Shown here one piece after another: positions 37,176 to 45,743 of a DNA stretch of 64,000 nt. Both the position numbers and the translations under genes were made by a program. The notes below the pieces were generated by a model, which saw only the letters and a list, made by a program, of their open reading frames with translations, was not told where the DNA came from and made no database searches. Numbering within the stretch: position 1 is the stretch's first letter; every line of letters starts with the position of its first letter. This DNA is from Lysinibacillus sp. OF-1 (GTDB lineage: Bacteria; Bacillota; Bacilli; Bacillales_A; Planococcaceae), in the NCBI RefSeq assembly GCF_028356935.1, contig NZ_CP102798.1:3534001-3598000 (forward strand), written 5' to 3'.

Positions 37176-38918
37176 TTACTGAAGAATTAATTCCTCTTCT
37201 TCCTTAGATTTTGATAAATCCTTACATTCATGAAAAGCAAAATGCTGGCATCCGATGCATTTCTTTGTGTCCAAATAGCCGAGAGCCTTAGTAATCGCTT
37301 CTCCAGTATGCTGATAAAAATGATGCGCTCCAATCTTATCGTAAATACCATTGTGCTGAAGAGCTATTTTTAAATCACCTTGCACACCTGTTACCAGAAT
37401 TTTACCACCCTGTGCTGTAAAGTTTTCAATGATATTGCTAAAATATGCTTCACCAGTGGAATCCATAAAGGGCACTTTCCCCATTCGCAATATCAAAACT
37501 CTTGGTTGCTGATGCAAAGTGCTTTCAATTTTTTGTTCAAACATTTGAGCAGCTCCAAAGAACAATGGTCCTTCAATTGTATACATGTTAATTTGCGGAC
37601 AATCATGCTGCTGGTGAACCACATGGGGCTGTACCTTCCCACTTTTGTTTGAATGGTCTGGGAGTACCTTTGTCACAACAAGCTTTTCACTCATGCGTTT
37701 TGCAAATAATAGCACAGCTAATACAAGCCCTACTTCCACTGCTAATGTGAGACTTGTAAACACCGTTAATAAAAAGGTAATCAATAACACTAGCGAGTCA
37801 CCCGATTTTAATTTCACAATATGTGAGAAATGGTGTCGTTCGCTCATATTCCAGGCTACAACCATCAATACAGGAGCCATACTTGCTAATGGAATATGAG
37901 ACGCATATGGTGCTAATAGCAATAATGTAACTAAAACAAATACTCCGTGTATGATACCTGACATAGGCGATACTGCACCTGTTTTAATATTAGTTGCAGT
38001 CCGTGCAATAGCACCTGTAGCTGGAATCCCCCCGAACAAAGGCGTCACGATATTAGCAATTCCTTGACCAATCAGCTCTCGATTACTGTTATGCTTACTA
38101 TTCGTCATCCCATCTGCAACGACTGCCGATAGTAGTGACTCTATGCCCCCTAGCATGGCGATGACAAACGCTGGTCCAATAAGCAGTTGTAGGCGTTCAA
38201 AGGTGATATCAGGTATAGCAAAATGAGGCAATGAATTCGGAATTTGCCCATAAGCTGTCGCGATCGTAGCAACATGTCCTGTAAAGAGGAAAGTGGCCAC
38301 AAGTGTAGAAACAACAATACCTGCTAATGCTCCAGGAACCTTTGGAAAAAACTTCGGCGTCATCAGTATTGTCACAAAACAGATAACAGCCGTCAAAATA
38401 CTATACATATTGGTCGTTCCAAGCTGCTTCATAATTTCTTGTATATTGGCAATAAAATACTCATGTCTTTTAACATTTGTTAACCCTAAAAAGTTGGCAA
38501 TTTGACCTGTAAAAATAATAACTGCTATACCTGCTGTAAAGCCAACTGTTACAGGGCGAGGAATAAATTTAATTAAAGATCCTAACTTAAAAATGCCCAT
38601 TAAGCAAAGCATAATCCCAGCCATTAATCCTGCAAGTAATAAATCCTCATAGCCATAGGTAATGACAATTCCTAATAAAATCGGTACAAACGCCCCTGTT
38701 GGCCCACCAATTTGATATTTCGATCCACCAAAAAGAGAAATAAGAATACCCGCAATACAGGCGGTATAAATCCCATATTCGGGTTTCACCCCCGATGCAA
38801 TGGCAAAAGACATGGCAAGTGGAATAGCGACGATCCCAACTATAATTCCGGATAATAGATCCTTCTTGACGTGATGAACAGAATACCCTTCAAAGCGTCC
38901 TGTAAACAGTGACTTCAT
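37176..38918 (-). CDS. SulP-family anion transporter with STAS domain
   Basis: A 580-residue protein: 10-12 membrane segments of the SulP (SLC26) family, then a cytoplasmic STAS domain (about 445-545) with the conserved FMDSTG loop, then a Cys- and Glu-rich tail (CIGCQHFAFHECKD). LLSGIIVGIVAIPLAMSFAIASG and GGIPATGAIARTATNIKTGA are family motifs. Cargo could be sulfate, bicarbonate or another anion. The ATG at 38918 with GAAGGGAAG upstream replaces a longer start at 38954. It is second in an operon with an ArsR-type regulator, 56 bases upstream. Confidence 0.88.
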   Translation of the reverse strand: MKSLFTGRFEGYSVHHVKKDLLSGIIVGIVAIPLAMSFAIASGVKPEYGIYTACIAGILISLFGGSKYQIGGPTGAFVPILLGIVITYGYEDLLLAGLMAGIMLCLMGIFKLGSLIKFIPRPVTVGFTAGIAVIIFTGQIANFLGLTNVKRHEYFIANIQEIMKQLGTTNMYSILTAVICFVTILMTPKFFPKVPGALAGIVVSTLVATFLFTGHVATIATAYGQIPNSLPHFAIPDITFERLQLLIGPAFVIAMLGGIESLLSAVVADGMTNSKHNSNRELIGQGIANIVTPLFGGIPATGAIARTATNIKTGAVSPMSGIIHGVFVLVTLLLLAPYASHIPLASMAPVLMVVAWNMSERHHFSHIVKLKSGDSLVLLITFLLTVFTSLTLAVEVGLVLAVLLFAKRMSEKLVVTKVLPDHSNKSGKVQPHVVHQQHDCPQINMYTIEGPLFFGAAQMFEQKIESTLHQQPRVLILRMGKVPFMDSTGEAYFSNIIENFTAQGGKILVTGVQGDLKIALQHNGIYDKIGAHHFYQHTGEAITKALGYLDTKKCIGCQHFAFHECKDLSKSKEEEELILQ

Positions 38919-38974
38919 AGATAAATCTTCCCTTCGAAATAATAAGCAAAGCATAATTTTTCAACTTCTTTGAT

Positions 38975-39322
38975 TTACTTATTGCCTTCGTCACCTTCAT
39001 TGCTCGTCATTTCCTCTAATCTCGAAATGGTGTTAACTAAATGGTTATTGAAAATATCCTTTGCCACCCCAAGTAATTCACCAATCATTGGATCACTTAA
39101 AGAATAGTAGACTTTTTTACCTTCCTTCACACCATAAACGATATTTTTGGCGCGTAATACACTTAATTGCTGAGAAACAGCAGAACCCTCTTTCTCTAAG
39201 CAATCTTGAATCTCATTGACACTTTTCTGACCTTCTACAAGGAGTTCCAGTATTCTAATGCGTAACGGATGTGCTAATGCTTTAAAAAAATCCGCCTTAA
39301 ATTGTTGTAAACCCTCTTCCAT
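38975..39322 (-). CDS. ArsR/SmtB-family transcriptional regulator
   Basis: A 115-residue winged-helix repressor: FFKALAHPLRIRILELL, then the recognition helix SAVSQQLSVLRAKNIV and the wing KEGKKVYYSL. Only one Cys is present (QDCLEKEG), and the alpha-3 CxC metal motif and the Cys pair of persulfide sensors (BigR/SqrR) are absent, so the inducer is unclear. The start at 39322 has GGAGGG eight bases upstream; an ATG at 39409 would run through the operator and promoter. It should repress itself and the SulP gene through the palindrome just upstream. Confidence 0.88.
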   Translation of the reverse strand: MEEGLQQFKADFFKALAHPLRIRILELLVEGQKSVNEIQDCLEKEGSAVSQQLSVLRAKNIVYGVKEGKKVYYSLSDPMIGELLGVAKDIFNNHLVNTISRLEEMTSNEGDEGNK

Positions 39323-39344
39323 AAAAAACACCCTCCACATTACT

Positions 39345-39368
39345 ACATATTCAAATATTTGAATATGT
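39345..39368 (-). promoter_or_regulatory. Perfect palindromic ArsR-type operator
   Basis: A 24-base perfect palindrome centred on AATATT (half-site ACATATTCAAAT) lies between the promoter and the regulator start. It matches the ATATTCAA-type operators of ArsR/SmtB proteins and covers the predicted transcription start. Confidence 0.85.
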
Positions 39369-39371
39369 ATG

Positions 39372-39400
39372 ATTGTAAGCCTGTATCGATTATTTTTCAA
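39372..39400 (-). promoter_or_regulatory. Promoter of the arsR-sulP operon
   Basis: Minus strand: TTGAAA (39400-39395), 17-base spacer, TACAAT (39377-39372). Strong sigma-A-type match, with transcription starting at the palindrome. Confidence 0.75.
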
Positions 39401-39410
39401 TAGCTTCAAT

Positions 39411-39456
39411 AAAAAAAGAGCAAAACCAAGTGCTGATCACTCGTTTTTGCTCTTTT
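39411..39456. terminator. Terminator after the yttB gene
   Basis: AAAAGAGCAAAA pairs with TTTTTGCTCTTTT around a second short stem; A and T runs flank both sides. It ends the minus-strand MFS gene at 39469. Confidence 0.82.
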
Positions 39457-39468
39457 CCTTGCCTACTA

Positions 39469-40647
39469 TTAATCTGCAACGATATTATTCTTTTTTAAAG
39501 GATAATCATAAGTTAAACATGGAATAATAGCCAACAGCACAACTACCACTAAAGTTAATACAAGAGGTATCATGCCAAATTGATCCACCATTATCCCACC
39601 GAATAATGGCCCTATCATCCGACCACCTGTCGCTGCACTATTGATAATGCCCTGATAGAATCCTTGTCGACCTTTTGGTGCGAGTTGATTCGCGATGGTT
39701 GGTAATGCTGGGGTATAGAACATTTCACCAAACGTTAAAACAAGCATCGCGGCTCCAAACATTTTAAAATCACTTGCAAAGGCGATGATTCCAAACGATA
39801 GGGCAATCAGAATTACACCAAATACGAGCTGACGCTTTAAATTGTTTTCCCATCTTTTCACAAGCGGTGCAATGAGTGGCTGACCTACAACTATAAGCAA
39901 ACCATTTATTGTCCAAAGTAAACTATATTGCTTTAACCCTAAGCCTAAATCTTGAGTATAGGATGAAATAGTAGCACTCCATTGAGAATATGCAAGCCAA
40001 CATAACACTGAGGATGCGCTAATAATTAACAAAGCATAGAATGGTGCTTTGTTAACAATTCGTTTACTTTCACTGACGACATTTTTAGGGGCAATACTGC
40101 CTGCCTCTAAACGTTTAAATGTAAATAAAGCAATAAAAAAGAATAAAATATACATGCCTAAATTCACTTTAAAAACATAATCAAATTGATAATCAGCCAC
40201 TATACCCGCAAGAGCAGGGCCAACTGCAACACCGACATTCTGTGCCAAATAGATCGCATTAAAGGCTTTTCGTCCGCCCTCAGGCCATGCAGCCCCTGCT
40301 AATGCGAACATACTTGGAAAAACGATGCCCCCACTAAAGCCTAGTATCGTTAAAAACCACACATAATGTGGCCAACCATGCCAAATTGTTAAGCCTATTA
40401 ATGAAGCAATCGTTAGCAGGATGCCAAACATAATCGCCTTATAGCCACCGATTCTATCAAATAAGTAACCACCTAATAGATTGCCCAATACTCCAGCAGC
40501 AGAGTTGAGCATTAAGACAAAACCAGCCATCGCTAAAGTTTTCCCTAAATAATCATGCATATATATGGCATTTAAAGGCCATAAAAAAGAGTTACCTGTT
40601 GTGTTCACAAGCATTCCAATAAGTAAAAACCAAACACGTTTTGGCAT
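39469..40647 (-). CDS. yttB: MFS transporter, YttB-like
   Basis: A 392-residue 12-segment membrane protein. The start MPKRVWFLLIGMLVNTTGNSFLWPLNAIYMHDYLGKTLAMAG and the loop GGYLFDRIGGYKAIMFG resemble my recollection of B. subtilis YttB, which is also near leuS. GGRKAFNAIYLAQNVGVAVGPALAG is the antiporter-like segment 5. The substrate is unknown; drug or metabolite efflux is likely. GGAGG precedes the ATG. Confidence 0.8.
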   Translation of the reverse strand: MPKRVWFLLIGMLVNTTGNSFLWPLNAIYMHDYLGKTLAMAGFVLMLNSAAGVLGNLLGGYLFDRIGGYKAIMFGILLTIASLIGLTIWHGWPHYVWFLTILGFSGGIVFPSMFALAGAAWPEGGRKAFNAIYLAQNVGVAVGPALAGIVADYQFDYVFKVNLGMYILFFFIALFTFKRLEAGSIAPKNVVSESKRIVNKAPFYALLIISASSVLCWLAYSQWSATISSYTQDLGLGLKQYSLLWTINGLLIVVGQPLIAPLVKRWENNLKRQLVFGVILIALSFGIIAFASDFKMFGAAMLVLTFGEMFYTPALPTIANQLAPKGRQGFYQGIINSAATGGRMIGPLFGGIMVDQFGMIPLVLTLVVVVLLAIIPCLTYDYPLKKNNIVAD

Positions 40648-40831
40648 ATGATGACCTCCATTATTTCGCCTCTCTAAATAGCTAGTTTATGCTGAAAACC
40701 TTAAAAGCACAAGAAAAATAATTTTACCCTTTTTACAAGTATGCCATCATACTTTAACTAAGTTTTAAAAGTCTTTTTCTTGTTTTCATTACAATTTTTC
40801 TTCATTGATGTAACGATCAAGCCCTTCCCCC

Positions 40832-40860
40832 ATGACGGAACGAAAAGCACATGATAGAAT
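40832..40860 (+). promoter_or_regulatory. Possible promoter of mnmL-mnmM
   Basis: ATGACG (40832-40837), 17-base spacer, TAGAAT (40855-40860), 23 bases before the ATG. The -35 is four of six. Confidence 0.35.
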
Positions 40861-40883
40861 AAAGCGTTAGAGGAGTGAAATAA

Positions 40884-41840
40884 ATGACAGAAACGAATTT
40901 TCCTTTTCCTTCAGAAGGAAAAAGGTATTATACATGGAATCGCTATTTACGTGATCAATTCGGACATAAAGTATTTAAAGTCGCATTAGACGCAGGCTTT
41001 GATTGTCCAAACCGTGATGGCACAGTCGCTTTTGGTGGCTGTACATTTTGCAGTGCTGCAGGCTCTGGTGATTTTGCCGGTAATAAGGTAGATCCAATCG
41101 ATGTACAATTTGCTGAAATCCGAGACAAAATGCATCAGAAATGGAAGGACGGCAAATATATGGCGTACTTCCAAGCCTATACAAATACACATGCCCCACT
41201 GCCAGTTTTAAAGGAAAAATTTGAAGCTGCTTTAGCACAAGAAGGTGTTGTTGGTCTTTCCATTGCTACTCGCCCTGATTGTTTGCCAGATGATGTCGTG
41301 GAATACTTAGCAGAGTTAAACGAGCGTACGTATTTATGGATTGAGCTTGGTCTTCAAACCGTGCATGAAAAAACAGCGAATCTGATTAATCGTGCCCATG
41401 ATTATGCAACCTATGTGGAAGGCGTTGAAAAATTGCGCAAGCACGGCATACGTGTTTGCTCACATATCATTAATGGCCTGCCTCTTGAAGACTATGACAT
41501 GATGATGGAAACTGCTCGAGCAGTAGCACAGCTAGATGTCCAAGGCATAAAAATCCACTTACTACATCTACTAAAAGGGACGCCAATGGTGAAGCAATAT
41601 GAAAAAGGCATGTTAGAATTTTTAGATCAGGATGTCTATACAAAACTAGTAGCAGATCAATTAGAACTTCTCCCACCTGAAATGGTCATTCATCGTATTA
41701 CCGGCGATGGACCGATTGATTTAATGATTGGACCAATGTGGAGCGTCAATAAATGGGAAGTATTGAATGGTATTGATGCCGAGCTTGAACGTCGTGGCAG
41801 CTGGCAAGGGAAGTTTTATAAGGCTGAGGTTACAAAATGA
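40884..41840 (+). CDS. mnmL: Radical SAM tRNA-modification enzyme MnmL (YtqA)
   Basis: A 318-residue radical SAM protein of the YtqA family. The cluster Cys residues are C41, C53 and C56 in CPNRDGTVAFGGCTFC, the widely spaced CxnCxxC of this family. In B. subtilis YtqA was recently named MnmL and placed in the route from cmnm5 to mnm5 at U34 of tRNA; this is recalled from literature. It overlaps the next gene as ATGA, which supports a joint pathway. The start ATG follows GAGGAG. Confidence 0.88.
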   Translation: MTETNFPFPSEGKRYYTWNRYLRDQFGHKVFKVALDAGFDCPNRDGTVAFGGCTFCSAAGSGDFAGNKVDPIDVQFAEIRDKMHQKWKDGKYMAYFQAYTNTHAPLPVLKEKFEAALAQEGVVGLSIATRPDCLPDDVVEYLAELNERTYLWIELGLQTVHEKTANLINRAHDYATYVEGVEKLRKHGIRVCSHIINGLPLEDYDMMMETARAVAQLDVQGIKIHLLHLLKGTPMVKQYEKGMLEFLDQDVYTKLVADQLELLPPEMVIHRITGDGPIDLMIGPMWSVNKWEVLNGIDAELERRGSWQGKFYKAEVTK

Positions 41841-42412
41841 AACTACAACGTGTTTTACAATATGCACAGCAGCTTTTAAAGGACAGTATAGATGAGGGAG
41901 ATACGGTCGTTGATGCTACTGCTGGAAACGGTCATGATACATTGTTTCTAGCACAGCTTGTGGGAGATAATGGACAAGTTTATGCCTTTGATGTTCAAAA
42001 AGAAGCGGTTGATGCAACACTCCTTCGTCTTTTAGATCACGGTTTAGAACATCGTGCACTGGTCCTTAATAAAGGGCATGAAGACGTAGCACAGTATGTA
42101 CACAAGCCTGTAGCTGCAGCCATTTTCAACCTTGGCTATTTACCTGGCAGCAATCATGACATTATTACAAAGCCCGCTACAACGACACAAGCTATTGAGG
42201 AATTACTAAAGCTTTTGAAGGTTGGCGGCCTAATCATTCTTGTTATTTATCATGGTCATCCTGGTGGTAAGGAAGAACGAGATACGGTTATGGACTATGT
42301 TAGTAGGCTTCCACAAAAACATGTACATGTCTTAAAATACGAGTTTCTCAATCAACAAAATGATCCACCCTTCGTTATTGCGTTAGAGAAAATGAAAGAA
42401 TTTCCTATTTAA
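41837..42412 (+). CDS. mnmM: tRNA nm5(s2)U methyltransferase MnmM (YtqB)
   Basis: A 191-residue class I SAM methyltransferase. VVDATAGNGHDT (24-35) is motif I, AFDVQKEAV motif II, and FNLGYLPGSNH the catalytic NLGYLPG loop typical of YtqB. It has been assigned as MnmM, which methylates nm5U34 to mnm5U34 in B. subtilis. It is translationally coupled to mnmL and forms the end of the two-gene operon. Confidence 0.9.
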   Translation: MKLQRVLQYAQQLLKDSIDEGDTVVDATAGNGHDTLFLAQLVGDNGQVYAFDVQKEAVDATLLRLLDHGLEHRALVLNKGHEDVAQYVHKPVAAAIFNLGYLPGSNHDIITKPATTTQAIEELLKLLKVGGLIILVIYHGHPGGKEERDTVMDYVSRLPQKHVHVLKYEFLNQQNDPPFVIALEKMKEFPI

Positions 42413-42426
42413 TACATGACATGCAA

Positions 42427-42467
42427 AAGGCTATCTACTAGTTTAATAGAAACTAGTAGATAGCCTT
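42427..42467. terminator. Bidirectional terminator
   Basis: A perfect 18-bp stem (42427-42444 with 42450-42467, five-base loop) between the convergent mnmM and amino-acid symporter genes; the flanking T runs are short. Confidence 0.8.
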
Positions 42468-42476
42468 CGTCATTTA

Positions 42477-43985
42477 CTATTTATTTTTACGTTGCTCATT
42501 ATAATCAACCCAGAAATCTGCACCCTTAATGCCTAGTTTACGAGGATCAAAGACAGGGTCTTTCCCCTCTTTTTTCTGTTTCTCGTAATCTTTTAATGCT
42601 ACGATAGCTGGTTTCATAATAATTAAAATAGCAAGAACGTTAATCCAAACCATTAGTCCAAGACCCACATCTCCCATTGCCCAAGCTAGGTCAGACGTAC
42701 GGACTGTACCATAAAAGACAGCAACTAAAATGGCAATTTTCGCAATCCAAATGAAAATCTTCTCCGTGCTACCTCTGAATAAATAGGCGACATTCGTTTC
42801 AGCAATATAGTAATAGGCCATAATTGTTGTAAAGGCAAAGAAGAATAACGCGATTGCTACGAATGGAGCTCCAAAACCAGGTAATGATGAATCAACTGCA
42901 TATTGTGTATAAGCAGCACCTGCTTCAATACTTTTCGCAAATGTCATTTGCTCATCGCCTGCTAATCCGCCACTATTGAATTCCCCAATATGGATAAATG
43001 GATCTGCTCCTTCAGCGGCCTTTTCATCATGTACATTGTACATACCTGTAAATAAAATCATAAATGCAGTAGCAGAACAAATTAATAATGTATCAATGTA
43101 CACAGACGCCGCTTGTACTATCCCTTGTTTAGCAGGATGTGATACTTCCGCAGCAGCAGCAGGGTGCGCCCCTGTTCCTTGACCAGCTTCATTGGAATAG
43201 ATGCCACGCTTCACTCCCCAAGCTATCGCAGAACCAATGATACCACCAAAAATCTCTTGTGCACCAAAGGCACTTGAGAAAATTAAAGCAAAGACTGCAG
43301 GTACCTCAGAAATATTCATAGCAATAATGATAATAGCCATAATAATGTATGCTAATGCCATGAACGGTACAATGATTTGGGCAGCATTCGCGATAGATTT
43401 AACTCCCCCAATAATAATAGCACCTAACAACACTACAATAATCAGTCCTGTAATCCATGTATCCAGACCAAAAGCGTTTTCAACAGCTCCTGCAATGGCG
43501 TTAGACTGCACACCTGGCATTAAAATTAGCATTGCAATCAACGCAGCTACAGCAAAAATAACTGCAAACCATTTTTGACCCATTCCCTTTTCTATGTAAA
43601 AGGCTGGTCCACCACGATATTCCGTATCTTTTTCTTCTTTATAGATTTGTGCTAATGTTGACTCTACATATGCGGTAGCCGCACCAATGAAAGCGATTGC
43701 CCACATCCAAAAGACAGCACCAGGTCCCCCCATCCCAATTGCAGTTGCAGTACCAGCAATATTACCAGTACCTACACGGCCTGATAATGCAATCGACATT
43801 GCTTGGAAAGATGAAATCCCCTTTTCCGATTTCTCCCCTTTAAACATTAAAACAAACATGTCTTTAATGTGTCTTACTTGCAGAAACCTTGTGATGATTG
43901 AGAAAAAAAGTCCAATCAATAAAATACCATAAATAAACCACGGTCCCCATAAAATACCATTCAACTTACCAACGATTACCTCCAT
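42477..43985 (-). CDS. AGCS-family sodium:alanine/glycine symporter
   Basis: A 502-residue membrane protein of the AGCS (AlsT/DagA) family with about 11 segments. GRVGTGNIAGTATAIGMGGPGAVFWMW and YSNEAGQGTGAHPAAAAEV are the family signatures. It imports Ala, Gly or Gln with sodium. The ATG at 43985 has GGAGGGG upstream; an ATG at 44012 would enclose this site. It is a single gene. Cargo is inferred from the family. Confidence 0.9.
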   Translation of the reverse strand: MEVIVGKLNGILWGPWFIYGILLIGLFFSIITRFLQVRHIKDMFVLMFKGEKSEKGISSFQAMSIALSGRVGTGNIAGTATAIGMGGPGAVFWMWAIAFIGAATAYVESTLAQIYKEEKDTEYRGGPAFYIEKGMGQKWFAVIFAVAALIAMLILMPGVQSNAIAGAVENAFGLDTWITGLIIVVLLGAIIIGGVKSIANAAQIIVPFMALAYIIMAIIIIAMNISEVPAVFALIFSSAFGAQEIFGGIIGSAIAWGVKRGIYSNEAGQGTGAHPAAAAEVSHPAKQGIVQAASVYIDTLLICSATAFMILFTGMYNVHDEKAAEGADPFIHIGEFNSGGLAGDEQMTFAKSIEAGAAYTQYAVDSSLPGFGAPFVAIALFFFAFTTIMAYYYIAETNVAYLFRGSTEKIFIWIAKIAILVAVFYGTVRTSDLAWAMGDVGLGLMVWINVLAILIIMKPAIVALKDYEKQKKEGKDPVFDPRKLGIKGADFWVDYNEQRKNK

Positions 43986-44112
43986 TTTACCCCTCCAATT
44001 TGAAAATACCATACTTTAAGTCATTATAGTATTACACTTTTCTGAAAATTACAACATTATATTTAAGTAACAATATTTAAGTAAGTCTTCTAGTAAATGG
44101 AAGGGATAAAAC

Positions 44113-44919
44113 CTATTTAATGATATAACCGATTCTTCGAAGAGCATTATTAATAAAATCACGAATATACATAAAAATCTCTTCTCGTTCTACTTCGTGA
44201 AATAAATTGTGATAGCAATTTGCCCATTCTTTAAATTGAAACTCTGTAAACTCTTGTTGATGGAGCCAATTTCGAGTTTGTCGTGTTTCCGTAATTTTAT
44301 CTTTCTCAGCTGTCATAATGAGCATAGGCATATTCGGAAATTCACCTTTTGGAAGCATCACTAAATTTTTCATCATCTGCTGAAGCTCTCGATACCATTT
44401 CACTGAAACGACTGACATGAATGGTACCTCATCTTTCATTTCGTCCCTACCTTCAACATTGCGTGTAAGGTTCTCATATGAAATATTGTGAGTCATTTTA
44501 ACATTTGCAGTCAATGCACTTAGACTCGTTAAAGCATTTGATAATTTACCTGGTAAAAGCTTTAATTGCAGCCACGGTGATGTCAAAATAATGCCTGCAC
44601 ATTCATATTGCTTCTTTTGCATTGTGTGAAGAACTAACGTTGCTCCAAGCCCATGTCCTATTACAAAAGTTGGTAAATTATATGAAAAAGCATTCTCAAT
44701 CAGATTTCTTGTATATTTATTGTACAATTTGAAGTCCTCATCATGGACACGAGCAAACCTTGCATTCACGCCATGATTAGGTAAATCTCCCATGACTATG
44801 TGGAAGCCTTCCAATCTTAATTTCTCTATCAGCCATGCATACCATCGGTGATTTTCATATGCACCATGAACTATAGCAATCACAGCCTTTGCTTGTCCTT
44901 CAGCTTCCCATTTCCACAT
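44113..44919 (-). CDS. ytpA: Alpha/beta hydrolase YtpA-like, nucleophile Ser missing
   Basis: A 268-residue protein that follows B. subtilis YtpA (lysophospholipase, bacilysocin synthesis) along its length: IAIVHGAYENHRWYAWLIE, HIVMGDLPNHG, SVKWYRELQQMM. The nucleophile elbow should read GHSxG but here reads GHGLG: Gly90 (codon GGG) replaces Ser. The candidate Asp (AEKDKI) and His (CYHNLFHE) remain. The protein is therefore either inactive as a serine hydrolase or uses another chemistry. The frame is otherwise intact, with a good GGAGG ribosome site. It is divergent from ytoA. Confidence 0.8.
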   Translation of the reverse strand: MWKWEAEGQAKAVIAIVHGAYENHRWYAWLIEKLRLEGFHIVMGDLPNHGVNARFARVHDEDFKLYNKYTRNLIENAFSYNLPTFVIGHGLGATLVLHTMQKKQYECAGIILTSPWLQLKLLPGKLSNALTSLSALTANVKMTHNISYENLTRNVEGRDEMKDEVPFMSVVSVKWYRELQQMMKNLVMLPKGEFPNMPMLIMTAEKDKITETRQTRNWLHQQEFTEFQFKEWANCYHNLFHEVEREEIFMYIRDFINNALRRIGYIIK

Positions 44920-45053
44920 TCACATAGTCCTCCTAAAAAATAATTACACATTGATTATATCGAAATAAATAGCTCATTTTAATTTTATATTTCCATAAAG
45001 TTGCGTATTTGATACGATAATACTACATTATAGAAAGAATTGAGGCGATTTTC

Positions 45054-45566
45054 ATGATTTATCCATTTAAAGATAAAATGCCAAAGATCGATCCATCTGT
45101 CTTCATTGCTGATTACGCAACTGTTACGGGCGACGTAACAATTGGTGCTGAAACAACCATTTGGTTTAATACGGTCATTCGTGGTGATGTTTCCCCAACC
45201 ATTATTGGGAAACGTGTCAGTATCCAAGATCTTTGTTGCTTACATCAAAGCCCAAAATTTCCGCTAATTATTGAAGATGAGGTAACAGTTGGACACCAAG
45301 TCACTTTACATAGCTGTACAATTCGCAAAAATGCTTTAATTGGTATGGGCTCCATTATATTAGACGGGGCAGAGATTGGAGAGGGTGCATTTATTGGGGC
45401 AGGAAGCCTAGTACCTCCTGGTAAAGTCATTCCTCCGAATAGTTTAGCATTAGGTCGTCCGGCAAAAGTAGTCCGTGAATTAAATGCAGAAGATAAAGAG
45501 GATATGGAACGTATCGTGCGCGAATATGCAGAAAAAGGACAATATTATAAATCCCTTCAGAAGTAA
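45054..45566 (+). CDS. ytoA: Gamma-carbonic-anhydrase-like hexapeptide protein YtoA
   Basis: A 170-residue left-handed beta-helix protein with repeated hexapeptides (ADYATVTGDVTIGAETTIWFNTVIRGD). The three zinc His of the gamma carbonic anhydrase family appear in CLHQSP and VGHQVTLHSC. It could hydrate CO2, though many relatives show no activity in the tests made. The gene order ytpA-ytoA is as in B. subtilis. The start follows TTGAGGCGA. Confidence 0.87.
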   Translation: MIYPFKDKMPKIDPSVFIADYATVTGDVTIGAETTIWFNTVIRGDVSPTIIGKRVSIQDLCCLHQSPKFPLIIEDEVTVGHQVTLHSCTIRKNALIGMGSIILDGAEIGEGAFIGAGSLVPPGKVIPPNSLALGRPAKVVRELNAEDKEDMERIVREYAEKGQYYKSLQK

Positions 45567-45595
45567 ACAATATACACAAAAATTCAATATTAACG

Positions 45596-45658
45596 AAAAA
45601 AATACCTCGCATTTCCGTGTAACCAAAATGTTCACGGATCGTAGCGAGGGATTTTTTG
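45596..45658. terminator. Bidirectional terminator between ytoA and metK
   Basis: Outer stem AATACCTCGC/GCGAGGGATT and inner stem TCCGTG/CACGGA, flanked by A and T runs. It serves ytoA and may also stop transcripts arriving from metK. Confidence 0.8.
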
Positions 45659-45694
45659 TAAAACAAAGGGGACAATATTGCCCCTTTCCTTTTT

Positions 45695-45723
45695 AATACA
45701 TTAGAATAATTTTCTAATGTATT
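45695..45723 (-). terminator. Hairpin after metK
   Basis: A perfect 12-bp inverted repeat (AATACATTAGAA with TTCTAATGTATT) begins 20 bases past the metK stop; the tail has few T. Confidence 0.5.
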
Positions 45724-45743
45724 CATTACTTTAGCTCAATAGT

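Noticed and set aside
43201-43578. A 125-residue plus-strand frame inside the AGCS symporter gene
   Set aside because: It is the antisense shadow of a clear membrane protein gene, with no ribosome site of its own.
45427-45726. A 99-residue minus-strand frame between ytoA and metK
   Set aside because: It runs through a bidirectional terminator and into ytoA; the composition does not look coding.
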